Of a stretch of DNA of 64,000 nt, positions 44,305 to 53,566 are shown in pieces. How positions within the stretch are numbered: the first letter of the stretch is position 1; every line of letters starts with the position of its first letter. The stretch spans positions 310,001 through 374,000 of the forward strand of contig JBEVXU010000007.1 in the NCBI GenBank assembly GCA_040505895.1, read 5' to 3'. The notes under the pieces are model-generated. The model did no database searches and was not told where the DNA came from. It saw nothing but the letters and a program-made list of their open reading frames with translations. This DNA comes from Vondammii sp040505895 (lineage in GTDB: Bacteria; Pseudomonadota; Gammaproteobacteria; Chromatiales; Chromatiaceae). A program made the position numbers and the translations under genes.

Positions 44305-45771
44305 TTAGCTCTGACGGTAATTTGGCGCCTCTTTGGTGATCGTCACATCGTGGACGTGAGACTCTTTCATGCCGGCATTGGTCACACGAACAAACTCCGG
44401 CTTAGTACGCATCTCATCGATGGAGGCACAACCGGTGTAGCCCATACTGGCACGGATACCGCCGTTGAGCTGAGTAATTACGTTGATCAGCGGACCCTTG
44501 TAAGGGACTCGGCCCTCAATACCCTCAGGGACCAACTTATCTGAATCTTTTGTCTCTTCCTGGAAATAGCGGTCGCTGGAGCCCTGCTTGCCGGACATGG
44601 CGCCGATAGATCCCATACCACGGTAGGATTTGTAGGAGCGGCCCTGGAAGATCTCGACTTCGCCGGGAGACTCCTCGGTACCGCCAAACAGACCACCGAC
44701 CATCACCGAGTGGGCACCAGCCGCCAGCACCTTGGCTATGTCACCGGAGTAACGCAGGCCACCATCAGCGATCAATGGAATATCGGTCCCTTCCAGTCCC
44801 TCAGCCACATTGGAAACAGCGGTTACCTGGGGAACACCGACACCGGCAACGATGCGGGTGGTACAGATGGAACCAGGACCGATACCGACTTTGACCGCAT
44901 CAGCGCCAGCATCCGCCAGGGCACGTGCAGCGGCGGCAGTGGCGATATTGCCACCAATTACCTGAATCTTCGGATAGTGTTTCTTCACCCAGGCAACACG
45001 GTCAAGCACTCCCTGCGAGTGACCATGGGCGGTATCGACCACCACCACATCGACATCGGCATTGGCCAGAGCCGCCACTCGCTCCTCGGTACCTGCACCG
45101 ACACCTACCGCCGCACCGACACGCAGGCGCTCCTGGTCATCGCGACAGGCATTTGGATAATCTTTAGCCTTCTGTATATCTTTGACGGTGATCATGCCGC
45201 ACAGTTGGAAAGCATCGTTGACGATCAAAACCTTCTCGATACGATTCTCGCGCAGTTTGGTGATTACCTCGCTACGATCAGCACCCTCATCGACGGTGAT
45301 CAAGCGCTCTTTTGGCGTCATGATGGTCGATACCTTCTCATCCATACGGGTCTCAAAGCGGAGATCCCGGTTGGTTACAATACCGACCAGATTGCCGTTA
45401 TCGACCACCGGCACACCAGAAATACCATGGGCCTTGGTCAACTCAGCTAGTTCACCGACAGAATAATCAGGGCCTATGATGATGGGGTCGGTAATGATGC
45501 CGCTCTCATAGCGTTTGACCTTGCGTACCTCGGCGGCCTGCTCTTCCGGGGTCATATTCTTGTGGATGATGCCGATACCCCCCTCCAACGCCATGGTGAT
45601 GGCGAGGCGCGATTCAGTCACTGTATCCATGGCGGCGGATAAAAGAGGTATATTGAGACGTATATCTCGGGTGAGCTGAGTACTAAGATCCACATCCTTT
45701 GGTAATACAGTGGAGTGAGCCGGCAGCAGCAGAACATCATCGAAAGTTAAGGCTTCCTGGACGAGGCGCAT
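44305..45771 (-). CDS. guaB: IMP dehydrogenase
   Basis: Oxidises IMP to XMP, the committed step to guanine nucleotides (488 aa). The start at 45771 (MRLVQEALTFDDVLLLPAHS) fits the family; an ORF extension to 45861 adds 30 unconserved residues. Two CBS domains (residues about 95-205) are inserted in the barrel. The catalytic Cys is in GPGSICTTRIVAGVGVPQ near residue 305, and the flap has YRGMGSIGAM. It is divergent from xseA. Confidence 0.97.
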   Translation of the reverse strand: MRLVQEALTFDDVLLLPAHSTVLPKDVDLSTQLTRDIRLNIPLLSAAMDTVTESRLAITMALEGGIGIIHKNMTPEEQAAEVRKVKRYESGIITDPIIIGPDYSVGELAELTKAHGISGVPVVDNGNLVGIVTNRDLRFETRMDEKVSTIMTPKERLITVDEGADRSEVITKLRENRIEKVLIVNDAFQLCGMITVKDIQKAKDYPNACRDDQERLRVGAAVGVGAGTEERVAALANADVDVVVVDTAHGHSQGVLDRVAWVKKHYPKIQVIGGNIATAAAARALADAGADAVKVGIGPGSICTTRIVAGVGVPQVTAVSNVAEGLEGTDIPLIADGGLRYSGDIAKVLAAGAHSVMVGGLFGGTEESPGEVEIFQGRSYKSYRGMGSIGAMSGKQGSSDRYFQEETKDSDKLVPEGIEGRVPYKGPLINVITQLNGGIRASMGYTGCASIDEMRTKPEFVRVTNAGMKESHVHDVTITKEAPNYRQS

Positions 45772-45996
45772 ATTTGATTTCCCGAGTCTTGAGGTATCTT
45801 GGGAGTCTCTGAATAAATTATGAGTGATTGTCCCGCACTCAATTAACAGAGCCCCCGGCAAATCCAGAATCCGCCGATTTTTGCGAATTCCGGGAATAAC
45901 TGACCATTATAAAATTTTGCGCTTTCAAGGTAAACTGAAAACTTTTCAGGTCACCGTTTGGCCGAAAACCACAATATCCGTCAAGATAAAACCACA

Positions 45997-47352
45997 ATGC
46001 CCACCCAACAACCAGATCCTGAATACAAACGGGATATCTACTCTGTCTCTCGCCTCAACAGCGAGGTACGCGCTGTTCTGGAGGGCAGTTTCCCTCTGCT
46101 CTGGGTAGAGGGTGAGATCTCCAACCTTGCCCGCCCCTCATCCGGCCATATCTACTTTTCACTGAAGGACCCCCAGGCTCAGGTACGCTGCGCCATGTTC
46201 CGCATGAAGCGTGCACGGCTCCGCTTTCAACCGGAGAACGGCCTAAAGGTGCTGATCAGGGCGCGAGTGGGCCTCTATGAAGGGCGCGGCGAATTTCAGC
46301 TGGTGGCCGAGCATATGGAGCCCGCGGGTGAAGGAGCGCTACGACAGGCTTTTGAAGCACTGAAACAGCAGCTGGCGGCGGAGGGGCTGTTTGATACCGC
46401 CACAAAAAAGGAGCTGCCGGTATTCCCCAGACAGATCGGAATCATCACCTCTCCCAGTGGAGCCGCTGTGCGGGACGTGCTAACGGTACTGAAGCGACGC
46501 GCCCCCGCCATACCGGTAATGATCTATCCGACAGCCGTTCAGGGGGATGGTGCGGCAGGCGAAATTATTGAGGCGCTACGACTGGCAGAACGAAGAGATG
46601 ATTGTGATCTTCTGATTCTCACCCGCGGTGGCGGCTCCCTGGAAGATCTGATGGCGTTTAACAACGAGCAGCTTGCCCGCACCATTCACCAGGGATCGAT
46701 ACCGGTAATTTCGGCAGTGGGTCATGAGATCGATTTCACCATCGCCGACTTTGTCGCTGACCGGCGCGCCCCGACCCCCTCGGCCGCCGCAGAGATGGCG
46801 AGTCGTGACGGTGAAGAGTTGAGTAACAGGTTGATGGCAATGGGACAACGCCTTGCTCTGGAGATTCGCCATAACCTTGACCGAAAGGTGGTGAAACTTG
46901 ATCAGTTGCAACACCGCCTCAACCGCCATCACCCCGGCATGCGTCTGCAGCAATTGCAGCAGCGGCTGGATGAACTGGAGAGACGGCAGCTACTGGCGTA
47001 CCAAAATACAACCGCAAGGCGCAAGGCACGACTAACCACCCTGGCGAACGGGCTCCGTACCCTGTCACCAGCCAACCGACTTGTTCAGTTCAACCGCCAG
47101 TTTAACGAGTTGGCCCTGCGCCTCAACCGAGCAATCGAAACCCAGCTCCAGCGCAAGGGACAACAGCTGGCCGCCTCGGTGGGTAAACTCGATGCACTCA
47201 GCCCCCTGGCCACCCTACAGAGGGGCTACTCGATCACCCGCACAGCAGAAGGAGGGGTTGTATTGAGCAGCAATAGCCTCTCTCCCGGGGATCAAATCGA
47301 AACCCTCTTGGCTAACGGCAGCCTGACCAGCCGGGTCGAAAAAATCGACTAA
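45997..47352 (+). CDS. xseA: Exodeoxyribonuclease VII large subunit
   Basis: Degrades single-stranded DNA together with XseB (451 aa from the ATG at 45997; TTG at 45958 would add 13 residues). The N-terminal OB fold has LWVEGEISNLARPSSGHIYF near residue 35. The catalytic domain has PRQIGIITSPSGAAVRDVL near residue 145 and LTRGGGSLEDLMAFNNE near residue 208. SAVGHEIDFTIADFVADRRA precedes a long coiled-coil. xseB is not in this window. The stop overlaps the next start as TAATG. Confidence 0.95.
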   Translation: MPTQQPDPEYKRDIYSVSRLNSEVRAVLEGSFPLLWVEGEISNLARPSSGHIYFSLKDPQAQVRCAMFRMKRARLRFQPENGLKVLIRARVGLYEGRGEFQLVAEHMEPAGEGALRQAFEALKQQLAAEGLFDTATKKELPVFPRQIGIITSPSGAAVRDVLTVLKRRAPAIPVMIYPTAVQGDGAAGEIIEALRLAERRDDCDLLILTRGGGSLEDLMAFNNEQLARTIHQGSIPVISAVGHEIDFTIADFVADRRAPTPSAAAEMASRDGEELSNRLMAMGQRLALEIRHNLDRKVVKLDQLQHRLNRHHPGMRLQQLQQRLDELERRQLLAYQNTTARRKARLTTLANGLRTLSPANRLVQFNRQFNELALRLNRAIETQLQRKGQQLAASVGKLDALSPLATLQRGYSITRTAEGGVVLSSNSLSPGDQIETLLANGSLTSRVEKID

Positions 47353-48557
47353 TGCTCTCACCCAAATCACTGACTGCCGGTGCCCTGATCGCGGCCCTGG
47401 TCGCTATCGGCCCACTCTCCACCGACATGTACCTGCCGGCCTTCCCAATGCTATCAACTGCATTCTCCGCCGGTATGGATCAGGTGCAGCAGACACTGAG
47501 CATCTTCTTTATCGGTTTTGCAGTGGCACAGCTGCTCTACGGCCCCCTGTCGGACAGATACGGCCGCAAGCCGGTACTGCTGGGGGGACTGCTGTTGTTC
47601 CTCTTCAGCAGTATTGCCATCACCTTTGCCGAAACCATTGAGAGCTTCACCGCCCTGCGCCTGCTGCAAGCCATCGGTGGCAGTGCGGGTCCGGTGCTGG
47701 GTCGCGCTATGGTGAGAGATATTCATGGGCCGAAGGAGTCCGCCAGAGTGCTCTCCTATATCAGCCTGGCAATGGCCCTGACACCAGCCGCCGCGCCCAT
47801 TATTGGCGGCTATATGACAGTCTGGTGGGGCTGGCCTTCCATCTTTTTCTTTCTCGCCGCCTACAGTCTGGTAGGGATCCTGGCTCTCAAGCTCCAACTA
47901 CCCGAAACCGCCCCACCCGGCAATCACCATGTCATCAGCCCCAAACAGCTCCTCGCTAATTACACTACATTAGTCCGACATCACAGCTGGCGCTGGTATA
48001 CCCTGGCCTGCAGCTTTGTCTTTGCCGGACTCTTCTCTTTTCTCTCCGGCTCTCCCTTTGTCATCATCGACTTTCTCGGCTATCCGGAGGAGGAGTTTGG
48101 TCTTTTCTTCTCCATCATCGTCGCTGGCTTTATGATCGGCACACTCTATGGAGGCAAGCAGGTACGCCGCCTCGGCATCAACAGGCTGATCGGCATCGGT
48201 GCCGTTGTCGCCGCTGGCGGCGGTAGTCTAATGGCGCTGTTGGCTATTCTCCAGGTACACCATATCGCAGCCATCATCCTGCCCCACATGATCTATATGG
48301 CCGGCGTCGGAATCGTTCTTCCCCAAACCATTGCCGGTGCGCTGGCACCCTTTCCCACCATGGCCGGCAGTGCCTCGGCACTACTTGGCTTTACCCAGAT
48401 GAGCCTGGCTGCACTGGTCGGAATTGTAGTGGGGGAGTTTCACGACGGCTCACCTCTCGTCATGGCGCTCTCTATTGCAATAATGGGACTGCTGACACTG
48501 GGGTGTTATGGGATGATCTCAGTCAAAGTAGGTGGGGCTGAACTGGAAAACAGATAG
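47352..48557 (+). CDS. Bcr/CflA-family multidrug efflux MFS transporter
   Basis: 401-aa inner-membrane drug/proton antiporter with 12 predicted helices. Family signs are LSTDMYLPAFPMLSTAF near residue 23, the MFS loop GPLSDRYGRKPVLLGG near residue 65 and QAIGGSAGPVLGRAMVRDIH near residue 105. Its start overlaps the xseA stop by one base, so it is cotranscribed with xseA. Likely substrates are bicyclomycin- or chloramphenicol-like compounds, but specificity cannot be read from sequence. Confidence 0.9.
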   Translation: MLSPKSLTAGALIAALVAIGPLSTDMYLPAFPMLSTAFSAGMDQVQQTLSIFFIGFAVAQLLYGPLSDRYGRKPVLLGGLLLFLFSSIAITFAETIESFTALRLLQAIGGSAGPVLGRAMVRDIHGPKESARVLSYISLAMALTPAAAPIIGGYMTVWWGWPSIFFFLAAYSLVGILALKLQLPETAPPGNHHVISPKQLLANYTTLVRHHSWRWYTLACSFVFAGLFSFLSGSPFVIIDFLGYPEEEFGLFFSIIVAGFMIGTLYGGKQVRRLGINRLIGIGAVVAAGGGSLMALLAILQVHHIAAIILPHMIYMAGVGIVLPQTIAGALAPFPTMAGSASALLGFTQMSLAALVGIVVGEFHDGSPLVMALSIAIMGLLTLGCYGMISVKVGGAELENR

Positions 48558-48723
48558 TACTGTAGAGAGAAAAAAGGGGGTGATTCTGACTCCCCCCCTA
48601 AAGTAAGTGCTGCAATTGATTACTGTCCCATCAACTTTGGTGTACTTACTCATAACAGTTTGCTGCCAGAGCTTTTTGGGTGCCGATTTCCATTTGCAGA
48701 CATGATCAACCGGAGTGAAGTAT

Positions 48724-48748
48724 CCCCTCTCCCCGGTGGGGAGAGGGG
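48724..48748. repeat. GGGGAGAGG palindrome
   Basis: CCCCTCTCCCC-GGT-GGGGAGAGGGG, the same type as at 12965-13165. It lies in the 356-nt gap between the efflux gene and rplS, which otherwise holds only the terminator at 48853. Confidence 0.8.
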
Positions 48749-48852
48749 CTTTTGCGACACCCTTGATGGAGAGAGGGAGCAACAACACACCAACTGCCTA
48801 TTGCTTTGTTTGCCAAACCCACGCAACCGGCACCAATCACAAAACTGTGTGC

Positions 48853-48887
48853 AAAAAAAACCACCCCGATAAACGGGGTGGTTTTTT
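48853..48887. terminator. Bidirectional terminator between the efflux gene and rplS
   Basis: AAACCACCCCG-ATAAA-CGGGGTGGTTT with A and T runs on the two sides. It ends the rpsP-rimM-trmD-rplS transcript on the minus strand and possibly the plus-strand transcript. Confidence 0.92.
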
Positions 48888-48913
48888 AACAGGGCTGGAT
48901 CGCCGTCGAGGGC

Positions 48914-49258
48914 TTAGATCTTTTCCTTAATACGGGCCGCCTTACCGGTACGACCACGGAGATAGTAGAGTTTGGCACGTCGGACATCACCACTGCGCTT
49001 CACTTCGATGCCGGCAATCGCCTGGCTGTAGGTCTGGAAGACACGCTCAACACCTTCACCATGAGAGAGCTTACGGACGGTAAAGGCAGAGTTGATGCCG
49101 CGGTTACGCTTTGCGATTACCACGCCTTCGAAAGCCTGCTGACGCTCACGGTCACCCTCTTTAATCTTCACCTGGACAACAACGGTATCGCCCGGACCGA
49201 AGTCTGGAACCTCTCGGCCCATCTGTTCCGCTTCAAGTTCCTGGATAATGTTGCTCAT
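48914..49258 (-). CDS. rplS: 50S ribosomal protein L19
   Basis: 114-aa protein at the 30S-50S interface. Conserved segments are IIQELEAEQMGREVPDFGPG, GDRERQQAFEGVVIAKRNRG near residue 35 and VERVFQTYSQAIAGIEVKRS near residue 70. RRAKLYYLRGRTGKAARIKE closes the protein. It is the last gene of rpsP-rimM-trmD-rplS and is followed by a strong terminator. Confidence 0.98.
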   Translation of the reverse strand: MSNIIQELEAEQMGREVPDFGPGDTVVVQVKIKEGDRERQQAFEGVVIAKRNRGINSAFTVRKLSHGEGVERVFQTYSQAIAGIEVKRSGDVRRAKLYYLRGRTGKAARIKEKI

Positions 49259-49278
49259 GGTCGTATGCTCCTGTTATT

Positions 49279-50022
49279 TCAACTGGCGTCAATCTGCGCC
49301 TGTATAAATTCGTCAAGTAAAATCTGCTCTTCACTGGTCAGCTGCCGATCCTCAAGCAGATCCGGTCGCCGCATCCAGGTTCGTCCCAGCGCCTGTTTCA
49401 GCCGCCAGCGACGTATCTTTTCATGATTACCGCCCAACAATACCGAGGGTACCTGGTCGTCATCAAAAACTTCGGGCCGCGTGTAGTGCGGACAATCGAG
49501 CAACCCATCACTATAGGAGTCCTGCTCGGCGGAATCCGCGTCCCCGAGTACACCGGGAAGCAACCTGATCACCGTGTCCATCAGTACCAGCGCCGGCAGC
49601 TCACCACCGCTCAAGACATAGTCACCAATGGACCACTCTTCATCGACGTAGCGATTTATGATCCGCTCATCGATCCCTTCATAGCGTCCGGCTATCAGGA
49701 TCATCCCTTTTCGTCCAGAGAGTTCCCGGGCTGCTGCCTGGTCGAGGCGCCTTCCCTGAGGACTCAGGTAGGCCACGGGTGAATCCGGTGCCGCCTGACG
49801 AGCACTTTCGATCACGCCTTTCAACGGTTCGATCTTCATCACCATACCGGGACCACCGCCATAAGGACGATCATCTACAGTACGATGTATATCGCTGGTG
49901 TAGTTTCGTGGATTCCACAGATGCAGGTCTGCCTGCCCTCTGTCCAATGCACGGCCGGTGACACCTTCACCCACCATGGCCCGAAACATCTCTGGAAACA
50001 GGGTCACCACATCAAAACGCAT
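49279..50022 (-). CDS. trmD: tRNA (guanine37-N1)-methyltransferase
   Basis: Makes m1G37 in tRNAs reading CNN and prevents +1 frameshifting (247 aa). The SPOUT knot has YLSPQGRRLDQAAARELSGR near residue 85 and LIAGRYEGIDERII near residue 112. YVLSGGELPALVLMD near residue 136 is the SAM-binding loop. The C-terminal helical domain binds tRNA. It starts 8 nt after the rimM stop. Confidence 0.97.
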   Translation of the reverse strand: MRFDVVTLFPEMFRAMVGEGVTGRALDRGQADLHLWNPRNYTSDIHRTVDDRPYGGGPGMVMKIEPLKGVIESARQAAPDSPVAYLSPQGRRLDQAAARELSGRKGMILIAGRYEGIDERIINRYVDEEWSIGDYVLSGGELPALVLMDTVIRLLPGVLGDADSAEQDSYSDGLLDCPHYTRPEVFDDDQVPSVLLGGNHEKIRRWRLKQALGRTWMRRPDLLEDRQLTSEEQILLDEFIQAQIDAS

Positions 50023-50030
50023 GGTAACTC

Positions 50031-50588
50031 CTAAAAGTCCGGATCCCAGTCGACGGTCATCAATCCCGCCTGTAGATCTATCTCACCGACGACACTGTCG
50101 ATAAATGGGATCAGCCTTCGGCGATCCCCTTCAACCACTATCACGTCATTGGCACCGGTCTCAAACAGGTGATCAACCCTACCCAGTTCAACTCCATCGA
50201 CGGTCCGAACCTCAAGCCCTTTCAGGTCGGCCCAGTAATACTCGTCCTGCTCAATCTCCGGCAACTGATTCCGGGGTATCCCGATATCAATTCCTATCAG
50301 CTCCGCCACCTCATCACGATCATTAAAACCGTTCAGTTTGGCGACGATGCCCTTACCCTGTTCCCTGCCAGACTCCAGATCACACGGCTGCCACGTCCCC
50401 TCTCTATGGAGATACCAGCGTCTGTACTGCAGAATGCCGCTTCGCGGAGAAGTATGGGAGAAAATCTTGACCCAACCCCGAACACCGTAGAAGCCGGAAA
50501 CACGGCCGAGAACGACCCAGTCATCCTCTCTTTTCACTACCGATAAATCGTCCATATCACCGGTCTTAGCAACCCCTGATCCCGACAT
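50031..50588 (-). CDS. rimM: Ribosome maturation factor RimM
   Basis: Assists 16S rRNA processing and S19 assembly in the 30S head (185 aa). The N-terminal beta-barrel has VVLGRVSGFYGVRGWVKIFS near residue 25, and EYYWADLKGLEV near residue 115 starts the PRC-barrel, which ends in the C-terminal GLMTVDWDPDF. The first 20 residues (MSGSGVAKTGDMDDLSVVKR) are poorly conserved; an internal Met at residue 12 is a possible alternative start. Confidence 0.95.
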   Translation of the reverse strand: MSGSGVAKTGDMDDLSVVKREDDWVVLGRVSGFYGVRGWVKIFSHTSPRSGILQYRRWYLHREGTWQPCDLESGREQGKGIVAKLNGFNDRDEVAELIGIDIGIPRNQLPEIEQDEYYWADLKGLEVRTVDGVELGRVDHLFETGANDVIVVEGDRRRLIPFIDSVVGEIDLQAGLMTVDWDPDF

Positions 50589-50619
50589 TTTCAGTTGGGC
50601 CCGGGGCCTGTAACAGCTA

Positions 50620-50871
50620 TCAGGCGGCCGCCTTGGCGGCTTCCTTCATCAGCTTGTTAACGCGATCGCTTGCCTGCGCGCCCTGGGAAACCCAGTGGTC
50701 GATGCGAGTACGATCGAGACGTAGACGCTCTTCACCACCGATGGCTATAGGGTTGAAGAACCCCAAACGCTCGATGTAACGGCCATCGCGAGGTCTGCGG
50801 CTATCAGCCACAACAATATGATAGAACGGCCGCTTTTTAGCGCCGGTCCGTGCGAGACGAATTGTTACCAT
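50620..50871 (-). CDS. rpsP: 30S ribosomal protein S16
   Basis: 83-aa protein needed for 30S assembly. The sequence MVTIRLARTGAKKRPFYHIV with VADSRRPRDGRYIERLGFFN is the standard S16 signature. It is the first gene of the rpsP-rimM-trmD-rplS operon. The 154 nt separating it from ffh should contain the operon promoter. Confidence 0.98.
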   Translation of the reverse strand: MVTIRLARTGAKKRPFYHIVVADSRRPRDGRYIERLGFFNPIAIGGEERLRLDRTRIDHWVSQGAQASDRVNKLMKEAAKAAA

Positions 50872-51025
50872 GTCCTACCCTAAATAATATGTAAGTTAAT
50901 CTGTCACACACCAACCGGCATCAACCGGCTGGAAGTAAACAGGGCATTTTACGCGATTCGGAGAAAAAGTGAACCCCTTTTCCCACTAATTTTTTAGTCT
51001 GGTCGATAAACCGAAATAGGCTGAC

Positions 51026-52423
51026 TCAGAAGGGCATACCACCGCCAGGAGGCATACCACCCGGGGGCATGCCGCCGCCTGGCCCGAGTTTACCCTTGAG
51101 GCCGCGCATCATCTTCGCCATACCTCCACCCTTCATCTTCTTCATCATCTTCTGCATCTGGGTAAACTGCTTCAGCATCTTGTTCACTTCCTGCACCTGT
51201 GTACCGGAACCGAGAGCAATACGCCGCTTGCGCGCCCCTTTGATAACGTTAGGGAAACTCCGCTCCTGAGGCGTCATGGAGTTAATAATAGCAATGGAGC
51301 GAGAGATTTCCTTGTCATTGACTTGATTCTTTACATGATCGGGGATCTGGCCCATCCCCGGCAGCTTGTCCATCATCGAGCCCAAACCGCCCATATTGGC
51401 CATCTGCTCCATCTGCTCGCGAAAGTCCCCAAGATCAAAGCCTTTGCCTTTCTGCAGTTTTTGAGCAAGCTTCTGGGTCTTGGTGTGGTCAACTTTGCGC
51501 TGCACCTCCTCCACCAGAGAGAGCACATCACCCATTCCGAGGATACGAGATGCCATCCGCTCCGGATGAAAGGGTTCCAGAGCATCAACTTTTTCACCAA
51601 CACCAAGAAACTTGATCGGCTTGCCGGTGATTTGGCGGATGGAGAGGGCGGCACCCCCCCTGGCATCACCATCTGTCTTGGTCAGAATGACACCGGTCAG
51701 GGGCAGTGCCTGGTCAAATGCCTTGGCAGTGTTGGCGGCATCCTGACCGGTCATGCTGTCGACCACAAACAGGGTCTCCACCGGAGTGATGGCAGCATGC
51801 AACTCCTTGATCTCGCCCATCATCTGCTCATCAATGTGAAGGCGGCCGGCGGTATCGACAATCAGCACATCCATGAACTGCCGACGCGCCTGCTCCAGGG
51901 CGGCATTAGCGATGCCCAAGGGCTTCTGCATAGCATTGCTGGGGAAGAACTCGGCATCCACCTCCCCGGCAAGGGTCTTGAGCTGATCGATAGCGGCGGG
52001 GCGGTAGATATCACAGCTAACCACCATCACTGACTTCTTGCCACTCTCTTTCAACCACCGCGCCAACTTGGCGACACTGGTGGTTTTACCAGACCCTTGA
52101 AGACCAGCCATCAGGATGACTGCAGGAGGCTGCGCCGCCAGATTGAGGGATTCGTTCGCCTCCCCCATTACCTTGATCAGTTCGTCATTGACGATCTTGA
52201 TCAACACCTGGCCCGGCGTAAGGCTATTCATCACCTCTTCGCCCAGCGCCTGCTCACGCACCTGATCGACAAAGGTACGCACCACCGGCAGGGCGACGTC
52301 CGCCTCCAGTAGTGCCATACGCACTTCGCGCAGGGTCTCCTTTACATTCTCTTCGGTCAGTCGGCCCTGCCCGCGCAGCTTGTTAAGTACGCCGCCGAGC
52401 CGGTCGGTCAAATTGTCAAACAT
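51026..52423 (-). CDS. ffh: Signal recognition particle protein Ffh
   Basis: SRP54 homologue (465 aa) that binds signal peptides and 4.5S RNA and docks with FtsY. The N domain is followed by the GTPase: G1 GLQGSGKTTSVAKLA near residue 107, DTAGRLHIDEQMM near residue 190, and TKTDGDARGGAALS near residue 248. The Met-rich M domain ends in a Gly/Pro/Met tail (GGMPPGGMPPGGGMPF). It is divergent from the CcsA-like gene. Confidence 0.97.
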   Translation of the reverse strand: MFDNLTDRLGGVLNKLRGQGRLTEENVKETLREVRMALLEADVALPVVRTFVDQVREQALGEEVMNSLTPGQVLIKIVNDELIKVMGEANESLNLAAQPPAVILMAGLQGSGKTTSVAKLARWLKESGKKSVMVVSCDIYRPAAIDQLKTLAGEVDAEFFPSNAMQKPLGIANAALEQARRQFMDVLIVDTAGRLHIDEQMMGEIKELHAAITPVETLFVVDSMTGQDAANTAKAFDQALPLTGVILTKTDGDARGGAALSIRQITGKPIKFLGVGEKVDALEPFHPERMASRILGMGDVLSLVEEVQRKVDHTKTQKLAQKLQKGKGFDLGDFREQMEQMANMGGLGSMMDKLPGMGQIPDHVKNQVNDKEISRSIAIINSMTPQERSFPNVIKGARKRRIALGSGTQVQEVNKMLKQFTQMQKMMKKMKGGGMAKMMRGLKGKLGPGGGMPPGGMPPGGGMPF

Positions 52424-52545
52424 TTTTACTCTATGCCTCTGGCACCGGATAATCGCGCCATTATAATAGAATTTACCGACGCTAGTCCTCTTTCATCACT
52501 GAAGGATGGTCCGACAACAGCAGATATGCGATTATCTCCTCAATT

Positions 52546-53352
52546 ATGAGCACTAACCTTACCGCTTTTTTTGCCATCGTCTGCTACTTAAGCAGTGGAC
52601 TTATTATCGCTATCCGCCTGTTCCGTGGAGAAGGAGGGGGCGGTATTCCACGTGTAGCCGGTATAGCAACCGGATTGGCAGGGGTTGTCATTCACAGCCT
52701 GTTACTGTATCAGAGCATCCATAATGAAGGAGGCATTAACCTCAGCTTCTTTGTCGCTGCATCTCTGATCGCATGGGGTATTTTGATACTGCTGATGATC
52801 TCATCTCTCTCCAAGCCGGTGGAGAACCTGGGTATCGTTTTGCTGCCCCTGGGAATTCTCACCATCGTCCTGGAGATGCACTTCCCCTCATCCCGCATTT
52901 TGCCAATCGATGCACCACGAGGGCTGCTTGCGCACATTATCATCTCCCTTCTGGCCTACAGCATCCTCGCCCTGGCCAGTGTACAGGCGATACTGCTGGC
53001 GGTTCAGGATCACCACCTGCGCCATCGCCACCCCGGCGGTTTTATCCGTGCCCTGCCACCGCTACAGACGATGGAGACCCTGCTGTTCGAGATGATCAGC
53101 ATGGGCTTTGTCCTGCTCACCCTGGCACTACCCACCGGCTTTATCTTTCTCGACGACATGTTTGCCCAGCATCTGGTGCACAAAACCATCCTCTCGGTTC
53201 TTTCCTGGCTGGTTTTCGGTACTTTGCTGTGGGGGCGTTTTCGCTTTGGCTGGCGTGGACAAAAAGCGCTGATCTGGACGTTGGTGGGCTTCGTTGTACT
53301 GATGCTGGCTTACTTCGGCAGTAAGGCGGTTGTTGAGCTGGTATTACCTTAA
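52546..53352 (+). CDS. CcsA/HemX-like membrane protein (YpjD)
   Basis: 268-aa integral membrane protein with about eight helices, in the YpjD/CcsA family beside ffh in many Gammaproteobacteria. It resembles cytochrome-c assembly proteins (LLAHIIISLLAYSILALASV near residue 125 with a His in a conserved helix), but I do not see the Trp-rich haem-handling motif of true CcsA. A role in haem or quinone-linked membrane processes is possible but unproven. Alternatively it is the HemX-like protein of unknown function. Confidence 0.85.
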   Translation: MSTNLTAFFAIVCYLSSGLIIAIRLFRGEGGGGIPRVAGIATGLAGVVIHSLLLYQSIHNEGGINLSFFVAASLIAWGILILLMISSLSKPVENLGIVLLPLGILTIVLEMHFPSSRILPIDAPRGLLAHIIISLLAYSILALASVQAILLAVQDHHLRHRHPGGFIRALPPLQTMETLLFEMISMGFVLLTLALPTGFIFLDDMFAQHLVHKTILSVLSWLVFGTLLWGRFRFGWRGQKALIWTLVGFVVLMLAYFGSKAVVELVLP

Positions 53353-53566
53353 GGGATCTCTGAACGAACCGCGCGGTCGCGTCTTGAGGCCAATATCTGC
53401 TTCTCTCAGATTCATTCAGAGGCTCCCTACCCTCCCTGCTGCATCGCACCCCTCACCCCTATCATCAGGCCTGATACTTGCATCATCTTTTTACCGGCAG
53501 ACAAAATGCCGGAGAAATGACGGCTTTGACCAGCCATGTTCAGTCCACCATCGGGGAGGAGAGTAA

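Noticed and set aside
45772..45861. Longer guaB start adding 30 residues
   Set aside because: The extra residues are not conserved in the family, and the internal ATG at 45771 gives the standard N-terminus and length.
52546..53352. Cytochrome c biogenesis protein CcsA proper
   Set aside because: The Trp-rich motif of true CcsA is not visible and no ccs/res genes are adjacent; the position beside ffh is that of the YpjD-type protein.
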